Assembly: GCA_018500065.2 (NCBI GenBank)
Contig: JAHBAO020000277.1
Coordinates: 1 to 7,033, forward strand
Direction of reading: 5' to 3'
Origin: Octadecabacter sp.
GTDB taxonomy: Bacteria; Pseudomonadota; Alphaproteobacteria; Rhodobacterales; Rhodobacteraceae
Length of the DNA: 7,033 nt
Every line of letters begins with the position of its first letter. The first letter of the stretch is position 1. Positions 1-5,301 of this stretch are shown piece after piece. The translations under genes were made by a program, and so were the position numbers. Under the pieces are notes generated by a model. That model was not told the origin of the DNA and searched no databases. It worked only from the letters and a program-made list of their open reading frames with translations.

Positions 1-540
1 CGTGCCGAAAACCACCGTGAACACCGCCAACCCAACGGCAACCCACATCGCAGCGCGGTTCAGGTCACGCGGCAACCATGCCTCACCGCTGCTGGCGGCA
101 AACACCCCGATAGATTGGGTAACAGACTGAAGTTGCAAAGCAATATATGGCGTCGTGCCGACAATCGCCAAGACCGTCACCATAATGCCCAACACAGTCG
201 ACTTGCCGTAGCGGGACGAAATGAGGTCGGCGATCGACGTTAGGCGCTGCGTGCGTCCAATACGCACCAGTTTGCGCACCAACCACCACCACCCGATCAT
301 CACCAAGGTCGGCCCAAGGTAGATCGTCACGAACTCAAGACCGGACCGCGCGGCGTACCCAACCGCACCATAAAACGTCCAAGCTGTACAATAGATGCTG
401 AGCGACAAGGTGTAGATGGTTGAGGACCGCAGCCAACTGGTTTTGCCCTGTGCGGCGCGGCGTTCGGCGGCGAAGGCCACCAAGAACAAAAACGCCACAT
501 AAACCAGTGACACAACAATCAGCAGATTAAACGAAATCAT
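1..540 (-). CDS. SSS-family membrane domain, probably the N-terminus of a CbrA/CrbS-type hybrid sensor histidine kinase (partial)
   Basis: An open frame of 180 codons runs from an ATG at 540 to the left edge without a stop, so only the N-terminus is present. It is rich in membrane segments (about residues 4-25, 41-63, 69-93, 113-140 and 162-180) and carries the sodium:solute symporter (SSS) type sequence TSIADLISSRYGKS at about 101-114. That stretch is very like the SSS part of the sensor kinases CbrA and CrbS, where a transporter-like module of about 13 helices is fused to PAS, kinase and sometimes receiver domains. The kinase part is not in view, so a plain symporter cannot be excluded; the adjacent receiver gene is what favours a sensor. 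The ATG overlaps the stop of the upstream small gene (ATGA), which predicts translational coupling. Expected role: inner-membrane sensing, perhaps with transport, of a small carboxylate or amino acid. Confidence 0.8.
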   Translation of the reverse strand, partial: MISFNLLIVVSLVYVAFLFLVAFAAERRAAQGKTSWLRSSTIYTLSLSIYCTAWTFYGAVGYAARSGLEFVTIYLGPTLVMIGWWWLVRKLVRIGRTQRLTSIADLISSRYGKSTVLGIMVTVLAIVGTTPYIALQLQSVTQSIGVFAASSGEAWLPRDLNRAAMWVAVGLAVFTVVFGT

Positions 541-821
541 TCGCCGCCGCGCGGAGTGCGCGCCTCTTCGTCGCGGGTTGGATCACTAAACCGCAGCACA
601 CGTGTCAGCAAAAAAGCCGCGATAACCAGCAGCATCCAAAGCCCAAATATGTATATAATTCCGCTGCTTGTCAGGCTTTGTTCAGGTGAATTTCGCGGCC
701 ACATTAACGGCAGGACCATCAGCACCAGTGCCACGATTGGCAAAAGCCGCGCGCCGTCCCGTATCCGGCGCTGGCGATAGCTGCTTCGTTCCAGAAATTC
801 AGTGCGCGTGGGTTTGATCAT
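537..821 (-). CDS. small two-helix membrane protein, possible partner of the SSS-type sensor
   Basis: A 94-residue protein. The N-terminus is strongly basic (YRQRRIRDGAR, residues 15-25). Two hydrophobic segments follow at about 25-41 and 53-74, joined by a short polar turn (PRNSPEQ). The C-terminal tail is charged, ending RTPRGGE. The positive-inside rule places both ends in the cytoplasm. I do not recognise a named family with certainty. Size and layout (basic N-terminus, two helices, a GIIYIFGLW segment opening the second) recall the small subunits that accompany SSS transporters (DUF485/DUF4212 type), but similarity is by eye only. The ATG lies 18 bases after the receiver gene's stop, behind a weak GGTG element. 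Its TGA overlaps the next gene's ATG. This tight coupling suggests it is made together with the SSS protein and may sit beside it in the membrane. Confidence 0.75.
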   Translation of the reverse strand: MIKPTRTEFLERSSYRQRRIRDGARLLPIVALVLMVLPLMWPRNSPEQSLTSSGIIYIFGLWMLLVIAAFLLTRVLRFSDPTRDEEARTPRGGE

Positions 822-839
822 ATCACTGTCACCACCGTG

Positions 840-1208
840 TTACGGCGTGGCCAGTGCGCGAACGCTTTCCAGCACTTCGGCATTTGAGAACGGTTTCGTC
901 ATGAACCGTGTCGCCCCAAGATCAATGGCCATTTCGCGATCTTTCGCTTGACCGCGTGCTGTCAACATCATCACGGGTACATCCGCCGTCGCGTCTTGTC
1001 CCTTAAGGTCGCGCAGAATGTCATAGCCAGACCGCCCCGGCAGCATCACGTCAAGAATAATAAGGTCAGGGACGCCCTGCATCACCTTTTCCATGGCCGT
1101 TTCACCGTCTGAATGGGTGTGGACGGTCCAGCCATCCTTGCTCAGGATATAGCTGATCGCCTCAATAATATTCGGCTCGTCTTCGATAAGAAGGACGCGT
1201 CGGCCCAT
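840..1208 (-). CDS. single-domain response regulator (CheY-like receiver)
   Basis: A 122-residue protein that is entirely a receiver domain. The acidic pair E9-D10 (LLIEDEP) leads, the predicted phospho-acceptor is D53 in LIILDVMLPG, the switch threonine is T83 in MMLTA, and the conserved lysine is K105 in TKPF. The chain ends about 15 residues later with no DNA-binding or enzymatic output domain, so it must act by protein contact or as a phosphate relay or sink. I chose the ATG at 1208: it follows a strong GGGAGGG by 9 bases and starts directly at the first beta strand. A TTG six codons upstream (1226) is in frame but would bury that site. It sits just upstream of the small membrane gene and the SSS-type sensor, the likely phosphodonor. 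Identification as a receiver is firm; its target is unknown. Confidence 0.93.
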   Translation of the reverse strand: MGRRVLLIEDEPNIIEAISYILSKDGWTVHTHSDGETAMEKVMQGVPDLIILDVMLPGRSGYDILRDLKGQDATADVPVMMLTARGQAKDREMAIDLGATRFMTKPFSNAEVLESVRALATP

Positions 1209-1217
1209 GCTGTCATA

Positions 1218-1224
1218 CCCTCCC
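1218..1224 (-). promoter_or_regulatory. ribosome binding site GGGAGGG of the receiver gene
   Basis: GGGAGGG on the minus strand lies 9 bases before the ATG at 1208. It decides between that ATG and the in-frame upstream TTG at 1226, because the longer reading would place this site inside the coding region. Confidence 0.7.
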
Positions 1225-1244
1225 AAAGGTCTGCTGTGTCACGT

Positions 1245-1262
1245 CCCAAGCTCCCCCTTGGG
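1245..1262 (-). other. short hairpin in the leader of the receiver gene
   Basis: CCCAAG and CTTGGG form a perfect 6-bp stem around a 6-base loop (CTCCCC on the plus strand, GGGGAG in the minus-strand transcript). No T-run follows in the direction of transcription, so it is not a convincing intrinsic terminator of the regulator gene. It could slow polymerase or shape the leader, since it sits about 37 bases before the start codon. Confidence 0.35.
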
Positions 1263-1273
1263 CCAGACGATTT

Positions 1274-1302
1274 ACTATTGCGTCATCGGGCCGCGAAGTC
1301 AA
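1274..1302 (-). promoter_or_regulatory. possible internal sigma70-type promoter for the receiver / small protein / sensor genes
   Basis: On the minus strand TTGACT (1302-1297) is followed after 17 bases by AATAGT (1279-1274). These match the -35 and -10 consensus at 5 of 6 and 4 of 6 positions. A start near 1267 would give a leader of about 60 bases before the ATG at 1208. It lies in the 106-base gap after the ScfR-type regulator gene, so the three downstream genes could be transcribed both from here and by readthrough. By eye only; many such matches occur by chance. Confidence 0.35.
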
Positions 1303-1314
1303 AGGCTTGGGGCG

Positions 1315-2583
1315 TTAAACAAGGCTTGGGTGCCGGCGGCTTGCACAGTCTTGTACCGTGCAGACCCGACATCCCGGCCCAACAACATCAGGTACGTCTT
1401 CATTTCGCGCCGGCCGCACCAGCATTGTTGCGGTGACACGTGCCTCAGAGGCAAAGGAAACATCGCCAACAGGCGTCGCGATCGCAAAGCATTCAAACGG
1501 GGTATGCGCGCGCCCCGGCAAGCGAACAACACGGCGGATCGCCCGCCCTGGTTGGGTCAATGCCTGATACAAGGGCCATAACGGACAAGCAGATCCAGAT
1601 CGCGGTAGACGAAAATCAAGCACGGGCTTTTGAAACGTCACAACCCCCGCCGCATCACACACCGCCAAGCCCATCAACGGATGATCCAAGTCGTGTGGCA
1701 AATGCGCAAGCCGCCTGAAGATCATATCCAACGGGACATCAAACCGCGAAGCCAATCGCGCTGGATCATAGGCTGTTGCACGTGCGGCTTGGCTGAACGT
1801 ATCCAGCGGCAATCGTTTGGCGTCCTTACTGGCGCTGTTGGCCCAATCCTGCAAAATGGCCCGCGCACTGGGGTCTTCAACGTCGTCAAAATGCAACGTG
1901 TCCCCCGCTTCAATGCCGGAAAAGTAAAACCCGGACTGGGCCATCTTCGCTTCAACTTGCTCCATCGCGGACTCTGTTTGGGTATCCCCTGCTTCCATCT
2001 CCATATCCAGAAACCCCAACAACGCCTGACTACTTTGCGCCAGTCGTTCGGAATCCGTGTCGATGTTCGTGTGAAATCGGGCCTGCCATTCGCGGTCCAA
2101 ATCTGGCGTTTCGGCCAGAATGCTCGCGGTTGACCGGATCGCGGTCGCGGTCGAGATAACTTCGTGCAGCGAATTGGCGATTTGGCTGTCATGGGCCAGC
2201 CTGTTGCTGAGCGCTTCGGTGCGTTCTTCCAGCTGCGCGATGCGACGGCGCTGTGCCGCAACCAACGCCGCCCAGCCCGGAAACCGCGCAACCAGTTCTT
2301 CGGCGCGAGCATCCTCAACCGTGGCTTCAGGGAACGCCGCGGCCGCCTCTTTGATCGGCAGCAAAATGGCGTCCGTGGTGTCATCCGCTAACAGTGCTGC
2401 GTCAATCTCAAGCACACGTGCGAGGTCGGCCAAAAGCTTACCGCCGATTCTGCGCCGGTTGTGCTCGATCAAATTCAAGTAGGAGCCAGAAATTCCCACA
2501 ACTTTGGCGACATGCGCCTGCCGCAACCCCAAATCAAGCCTGCGATTGCGCGCCCTTGTCCCAGTTAGAATTCGATCCGGCAT
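1315..2583 (-). CDS. XRE/ScfR-family transcriptional regulator (RamB/PccR-like, DUF2083-type C-terminus)
   Basis: A 422-residue cytoplasmic regulator. Residues 8-62 form an XRE helix-turn-helix (RQAHVAKVVGISGSYLNLIE then HNRR). About 112-195 is helical, with an LHEVISTATAIRSTASIL segment followed by a second helix (DSERLAQSSQALLGFLD). About 262-420 matches the ligand/C-terminal region of short-chain fatty acyl-CoA regulators: FDVPLDMIFRRLAHL, then SACPLWPLYQAL, then GPGCRVCTVQDC, with Cys at 405, 408 and 413. RamB of corynebacteria and PccR of Rhodobacter, members of this family, control acetate and propionyl-CoA use. Relatives usually carry an IrrE-like peptidase domain in the middle; I see no HExxH there. 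The ATG at 2583 follows an AGGA at a spacing of 6 bases. The gene diverges from the ABC importer across 225 bases holding likely operator sites. I infer that it controls the importer and perhaps itself. Confidence 0.88.
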   Translation of the reverse strand: MPDRILTGTRARNRRLDLGLRQAHVAKVVGISGSYLNLIEHNRRRIGGKLLADLARVLEIDAALLADDTTDAILLPIKEAAAAFPEATVEDARAEELVARFPGWAALVAAQRRRIAQLEERTEALSNRLAHDSQIANSLHEVISTATAIRSTASILAETPDLDREWQARFHTNIDTDSERLAQSSQALLGFLDMEMEAGDTQTESAMEQVEAKMAQSGFYFSGIEAGDTLHFDDVEDPSARAILQDWANSASKDAKRLPLDTFSQAARATAYDPARLASRFDVPLDMIFRRLAHLPHDLDHPLMGLAVCDAAGVVTFQKPVLDFRLPRSGSACPLWPLYQALTQPGRAIRRVVRLPGRAHTPFECFAIATPVGDVSFASEARVTATMLVRPARNEDVPDVVGPGCRVCTVQDCASRRHPSLV

Positions 2584-2634
2584 TTAATTTTCCTGAGTAT
2601 ATTCAGCACGTTTCTGCAGCGCATTGATAATTTA

Positions 2635-2684
2635 TTTACAACCTACTGCCTTGCCGCGTCTATGTCTTTACAAAACTTTGCAAT
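2635..2684. promoter_or_regulatory. cluster of TTTRCAAN elements, probable operator of the ScfR-type regulator
   Basis: Three similar 8-base elements lie in the divergent intergenic region: TTTACAAC (2635-2642), TTTACAAA (2667-2674) and TTTGCAAT (2677-2684). The last two are 10 bases apart, one helical turn. The 13 bases at 2672-2684 (AAAACTTTGCAAT) match the RamB motif as I recall it (AA/GAACTTTGCAAA) at 12 of 13 positions, and the repeated half-site recalls the PccR motif (two TTTGCAAA separated by 4 bases). The nearest elements are about 50 bases upstream of the regulator start and 125 upstream of the importer start. No strong -35/-10 pair was found for the importer, which would fit activator-dependent transcription. 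Site identity is inferred from family motifs. Confidence 0.6.
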
Positions 2685-2797
2685 CATCTCGAGACCTTAT
2701 TGTTAAATTTTCAAAATGCCCCTTTATTAAGCAGGCTACTAAAAGCATGTGCAGCCGGGCGGGAGGCCCAAGGTCGCAAGATCGCTGTATCACTCTA

Positions 2798-2805
2798 GGG
2801 AGGAT
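2798..2805 (+). promoter_or_regulatory. strong ribosome binding site of the binding-protein gene
   Basis: AGGGAGGA lies just before the ATG at 2809. It is the strongest Shine-Dalgarno match in the window and fits the high output expected of a periplasmic binding protein. Confidence 0.7.
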
Positions 2806-2808
2806 TAA

Positions 2809-4161
2809 ATGTCCAAATCAAACTTTACACGTCGTGGTGTACTGAAGACTGGTGCCATTGCTGGTGCTGGCCTGACACTGCCAACTTATTTGCGCGCTGA
2901 TGGCCACACGGGTTTCACCAACGCACCAGGCGATAGCGAAGTCGTTCTCGGTTTCAACGTTCCACAAACCGGCCCATACGCGGATGAGGGCGCAGACGAG
3001 TTGCGCGCTTATGAGCTGGCAGTCGAGCACCTGAACGGTGGCGGCGACGGTGGCATGCTGAACACGTTCTCTTCCAAAGTTCTGGACGGTACCGGCATCT
3101 TGGGTCGCGAAGTTAAGTACGTAACGGGTGACACACAGACAAAATCCGATGCCGCGCGCGCTTCTGCGCGTTCGATGATCGAAAAAGACGGCGCAATCAT
3201 GATTACCGGTGGGTCTTCCTCCGGTGTGGCTGTTGCTGTTCAGGCTCTGTGTCAAGAAGCTGGCGTCATCTTCATGGCTGGCCTCACACACTCCAACGAC
3301 ACAACCGGTAAGGACCGCAAGGCCAACGGTTTCCGTCACTTCTTTAACTCCTACATGACTGGTGCGGCTCTCGCGCCTGTTCTGGCAGCGCAGTACGGTA
3401 CAGATCGTAAAGCCTACCACCTGACAGCCGACTACAACTGGGGCTACACAACTGAGGAAGCGATTAAAGCGTCCACAGAAGCAATGGGTTGGGAAACTGT
3501 GAACTCGGTTAAGACACCGCTGACACAGACTGACTTCTCTTCCTACATCGCACCAGTTTTGAACTCCGGTGCTGACGTTCTGGTTCTGAACCACTACGGC
3601 GGGAACATGATCAACTCTTTGACATCCGCTGTTCAGTTCGGTCTGCGTGAAGCTCAGGCAAACGGCCAGAACTTCGAAATCGTTGTTCCGCTTTACTCCC
3701 GCCTCATGGCGCGTGGTGCTGGCGAAAACGTTAAGGGCATCTTCGGTTCCACAAACTGGCACTGGTCCTTGCAGGATGAAGGGTCTCAGGCGTTCGTTCG
3801 TTCCTTCGGTACGAAGTACGGCTTCCCACCATCCCAGGCTGCGCACACAACATACGTTCAGACAATGCTTTACGCAGATGCTGTTACGCGTGCTGGCTCG
3901 TTCGCACCTTGTGCGGTTGCAGAAGCCCTTGAAGACTTTGAGTTCGACGGCATGGGCAACGGTAAGACACTTTACCGTGGCGATGACCACCAGTGCTTCA
4001 AAGATGTTCTCGTTGTGAAGGGTAAAGAAAACCCAGAGTCCGAGTTCGACCTTCTCGAAGTTGTGGAAGTCACACCTGTTGATCAGGTGATGTACGATCC
4101 AGCACACCCACAGATGGGCGGCGCTGATGCGTCCCTTGGTGAGTGTAACAACGGCGCGTAA
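2809..4161 (+). CDS. periplasmic substrate-binding protein of a Liv-type (HAAT) ABC transporter, Tat-type signal
   Basis: A 450-residue Peripla_BP_6-type protein that would capture the substrate in the periplasm and deliver it to the downstream permeases. The N-terminus has a Tat-like signal: twin arginines R8-R9 in TRRGVLK, a hydrophobic run at about 15-27, and a likely cleavage site after A30. The mature chain opens with the family's first strand (VVLGFNVPQTGPYA, 46-59). A typical ligand loop follows at about 133-158 (GGSSSGVAVAVQALCQEAG). Four cysteines (148, 368, 396, 446) allow for disulfides after export. At about 420 mature residues it is longer than classical LivJ/LivK (about 345). 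Leu and Ser codons are strongly biased (essentially no TTA, CTA or TCA after codon 4), which fits high expression. The gene is first in the plus-strand operon. The ligand is not evident; a carboxylate or acyl compound is inferred from the divergent regulator, while branched-chain amino acids remain possible. Confidence 0.92.
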   Translation: MSKSNFTRRGVLKTGAIAGAGLTLPTYLRADGHTGFTNAPGDSEVVLGFNVPQTGPYADEGADELRAYELAVEHLNGGGDGGMLNTFSSKVLDGTGILGREVKYVTGDTQTKSDAARASARSMIEKDGAIMITGGSSSGVAVAVQALCQEAGVIFMAGLTHSNDTTGKDRKANGFRHFFNSYMTGAALAPVLAAQYGTDRKAYHLTADYNWGYTTEEAIKASTEAMGWETVNSVKTPLTQTDFSSYIAPVLNSGADVLVLNHYGGNMINSLTSAVQFGLREAQANGQNFEIVVPLYSRLMARGAGENVKGIFGSTNWHWSLQDEGSQAFVRSFGTKYGFPPSQAAHTTYVQTMLYADAVTRAGSFAPCAVAEALEDFEFDGMGNGKTLYRGDDHQCFKDVLVVKGKENPESEFDLLEVVEVTPVDQVMYDPAHPQMGGADASLGECNNGA

Positions 4162-4166
4162 GCGAC

Positions 4167-4174
4167 TTTGTAAA
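4167..4174. promoter_or_regulatory. isolated TTTGTAAA element just after the binding-protein gene
   Basis: TTTGTAAA is the reverse complement of the TTTACAAA element in the upstream operator cluster, and its context ACTTTGTAAAA differs from the RamB-type ACTTTGCAAA core at one base. It lies 6 bases after the stop codon and 8 before the hairpin. It may be chance. Confidence 0.2.
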
Positions 4175-4181
4175 ACGAACC

Positions 4182-4207
4182 GGGCGCGCGGCTTGCGCCG
4201 CGCGCCC
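4182..4207 (+). promoter_or_regulatory. perfect 11-bp intercistronic hairpin between binding protein and permease genes
   Basis: GGGCGCGCGGC (4182-4192) pairs fully with GCCGCGCGCCC (4197-4207) around a TTGC loop. No T-run follows, so it is unlikely to be a full intrinsic terminator. Its place, 20 bases after the binding-protein stop and inside an operon, is that of 3'-end stabilising hairpins that let the binding protein be made in excess over the membrane components, as in malE-malF. That role is inferred from position and structure. Confidence 0.7.
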
Positions 4208-4250
4208 ACTCCGACCGCTGCCCCCCAACTCCCCATTCCCAATTTTCCTG
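4208..4250 (+). other. C-rich, G-poor stretch after the hairpin, possible Rho loading site
   Basis: These 43 bases hold 22 C and 4 G, with runs such as CCCCCC and CCCC, and are untranslated. Unstructured C-rich RNA of this kind is where Rho loads. Together with the preceding hairpin it could end part of the transcription before the permease genes. There is no direct evidence of termination. Confidence 0.35.
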
Positions 4251-4266
4251 AACCGAGGCCACGTCC

Positions 4267-5298
4267 ATGGACCAGATCATCGTTCAAATTCTCAACGGTT
4301 TAGACAAGGGATCCGCGTATGCGTTGATCGCCCTTGGCTTGACTCTCATCTTCGGAACGCTCGGCGTTGTGAACTTCGCACACGGTGCGCTGTTTATGAT
4401 GGGCGCCTTTTGTGCCGTTATTACATCCAAGATACTGTCATCATCGCACAAAGTTGTTGATGACACCCGTACCGACTTCCTTGGTAATCCACTCGAGGTG
4501 GATGTGTTCTATGTGCAGGATTGGTTCGGTGAAGCAGCGGGTGCTGCCATCATGGATTGGGCTGTACCACTCGCCATTTTGATCTCCATTCCAGTGATGA
4601 TCCTTATCGGATTCATTATGGAACGTGGTCTAATCAAACATTTCTATAAGCGTCCGCACGCGGATCAGATCCTTGTGACCTTCGGTCTGGCGATCGTTAT
4701 GGGCGAAGTTATCAAATACTACTTTGGTGCGAACCCAATTCAGACCCCTGCCCCAGACGCACTATCGGGTCGCGTCGACTTCGGCGTGTGGTTTGGCTAC
4801 GGTCCGAACGCAATCGTCTACCCGATGTGGCGTCTTGTGTACTTCTTCTTCTCCGCCACAATCATCGCAGCGGTCTTTGCCTTCTTGCAGTTCACCACCT
4901 TCGGGATGGTTGTGCGTGCGGGCATGGCAGACCGTGAAACGGTTGGCTTGCTGGGCATCGACATCGACAAGCGCTTTACGTTCATGTTTGGCCTCGCGGC
5001 TGCGGTAGCTGGTATTGCCGGTGTCATGTACGCGCCCATCGTTTCCCCTGCCTACACGATGGGTATGGACTGGTTGGTTCTCAGCTTCGTTGTTGTTGTT
5101 GTCGGCGGAATGGGCTCTCTGCCCGGAGCGGTTCTTGCGGGGTTCGTGCTCGGTATTATCGAAAGCTTCGCGTCTATGCCGAGTATCGTTAACCTGCTGC
5201 CAGGCATCAACCAAATTGTTATTTACGTGGTCGCAATCGCGATCTTGCTGCTCCGCCCTCGTGGCTTGATGGGTCGCAAAGGCGTGATGGAGGACTAA
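4267..5298 (+). CDS. LivH-type inner-membrane permease of the ABC importer
   Basis: A 343-residue polytopic membrane protein, one half of the transport channel. The N-terminus shows the family block LNGLDKGSAYALIALGLTL (about 9-27) and GVVNFAHGALFMMGAF (about 33-48). The cytoplasmic EAA-like coupling loop is at about 213-235 (RAGMADRETVGLLGIDI), and the typical GGMGSLPGAVLAG block is at about 280-292. Classical LivH is near 300 residues. The extra length here is a polar insertion at about 57-97, between the early helices, holding DDTRTD and FYVQDW, probably on the periplasmic side. The ATG at 4267 follows GAGG by 8 bases. The gene lies 105 bases after the binding-protein gene, across the hairpin, and 3 bases before the second permease. 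Family assignment is firm; substrate is unknown. Confidence 0.93.
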   Translation: MDQIIVQILNGLDKGSAYALIALGLTLIFGTLGVVNFAHGALFMMGAFCAVITSKILSSSHKVVDDTRTDFLGNPLEVDVFYVQDWFGEAAGAAIMDWAVPLAILISIPVMILIGFIMERGLIKHFYKRPHADQILVTFGLAIVMGEVIKYYFGANPIQTPAPDALSGRVDFGVWFGYGPNAIVYPMWRLVYFFFSATIIAAVFAFLQFTTFGMVVRAGMADRETVGLLGIDIDKRFTFMFGLAAAVAGIAGVMYAPIVSPAYTMGMDWLVLSFVVVVVGGMGSLPGAVLAGFVLGIIESFASMPSIVNLLPGINQIVIYVVAIAILLLRPRGLMGRKGVMED

Positions 5299-5301
5299 AC
5301 C

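Noticed and set aside
132..139. TTGCAAAG resembling an ScfR half-site at the left end
   Set aside because: It lies within the coding sequence of the SSS-type protein, has no second half-site nearby, and encodes part of LQLQ. Probably chance.
1722..2384. A 220-codon minus-strand frame inside the ScfR-type regulator gene
   Set aside because: It is out of frame with a gene whose HTH and C-terminal motifs are clear; the product is Arg/Pro/Trp-rich and low in information, as expected of an alternative frame in GC-rich DNA.
2596..2601. TATACT on the minus strand as a -10 box for the regulator gene
   Set aside because: A start point about 7 bases downstream would cut into the AGGA ribosome binding site, and no -35 match lies at 16-18 bases. 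The real promoter is probably further upstream.
2678..2708. TTGCAA with TGTTAA or TTAAAT as a sigma70 promoter for the importer
   Set aside because: The -10 candidates match at only 3 or 4 of 6 positions, and the better one needs a 19-base spacer. The TTGCAA is better explained as part of the operator.
4182..4207. Intrinsic terminator at the 11-bp hairpin
   Set aside because: No T-run follows, and the permease genes downstream have no visible promoter of their own, so full termination here would silence the rest of the importer.
2818..4287. A 489-codon open frame on the minus strand opposite the binding-protein gene
   Set aside because: It is in register with the sense codons, so it stays open only because the sense gene avoids TTA, CTA and TCA codons (it ends exactly at the TCA of codon 4). 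The predicted protein has no recognisable domain and an odd Cys/Val-rich composition. It is a shadow of codon bias.
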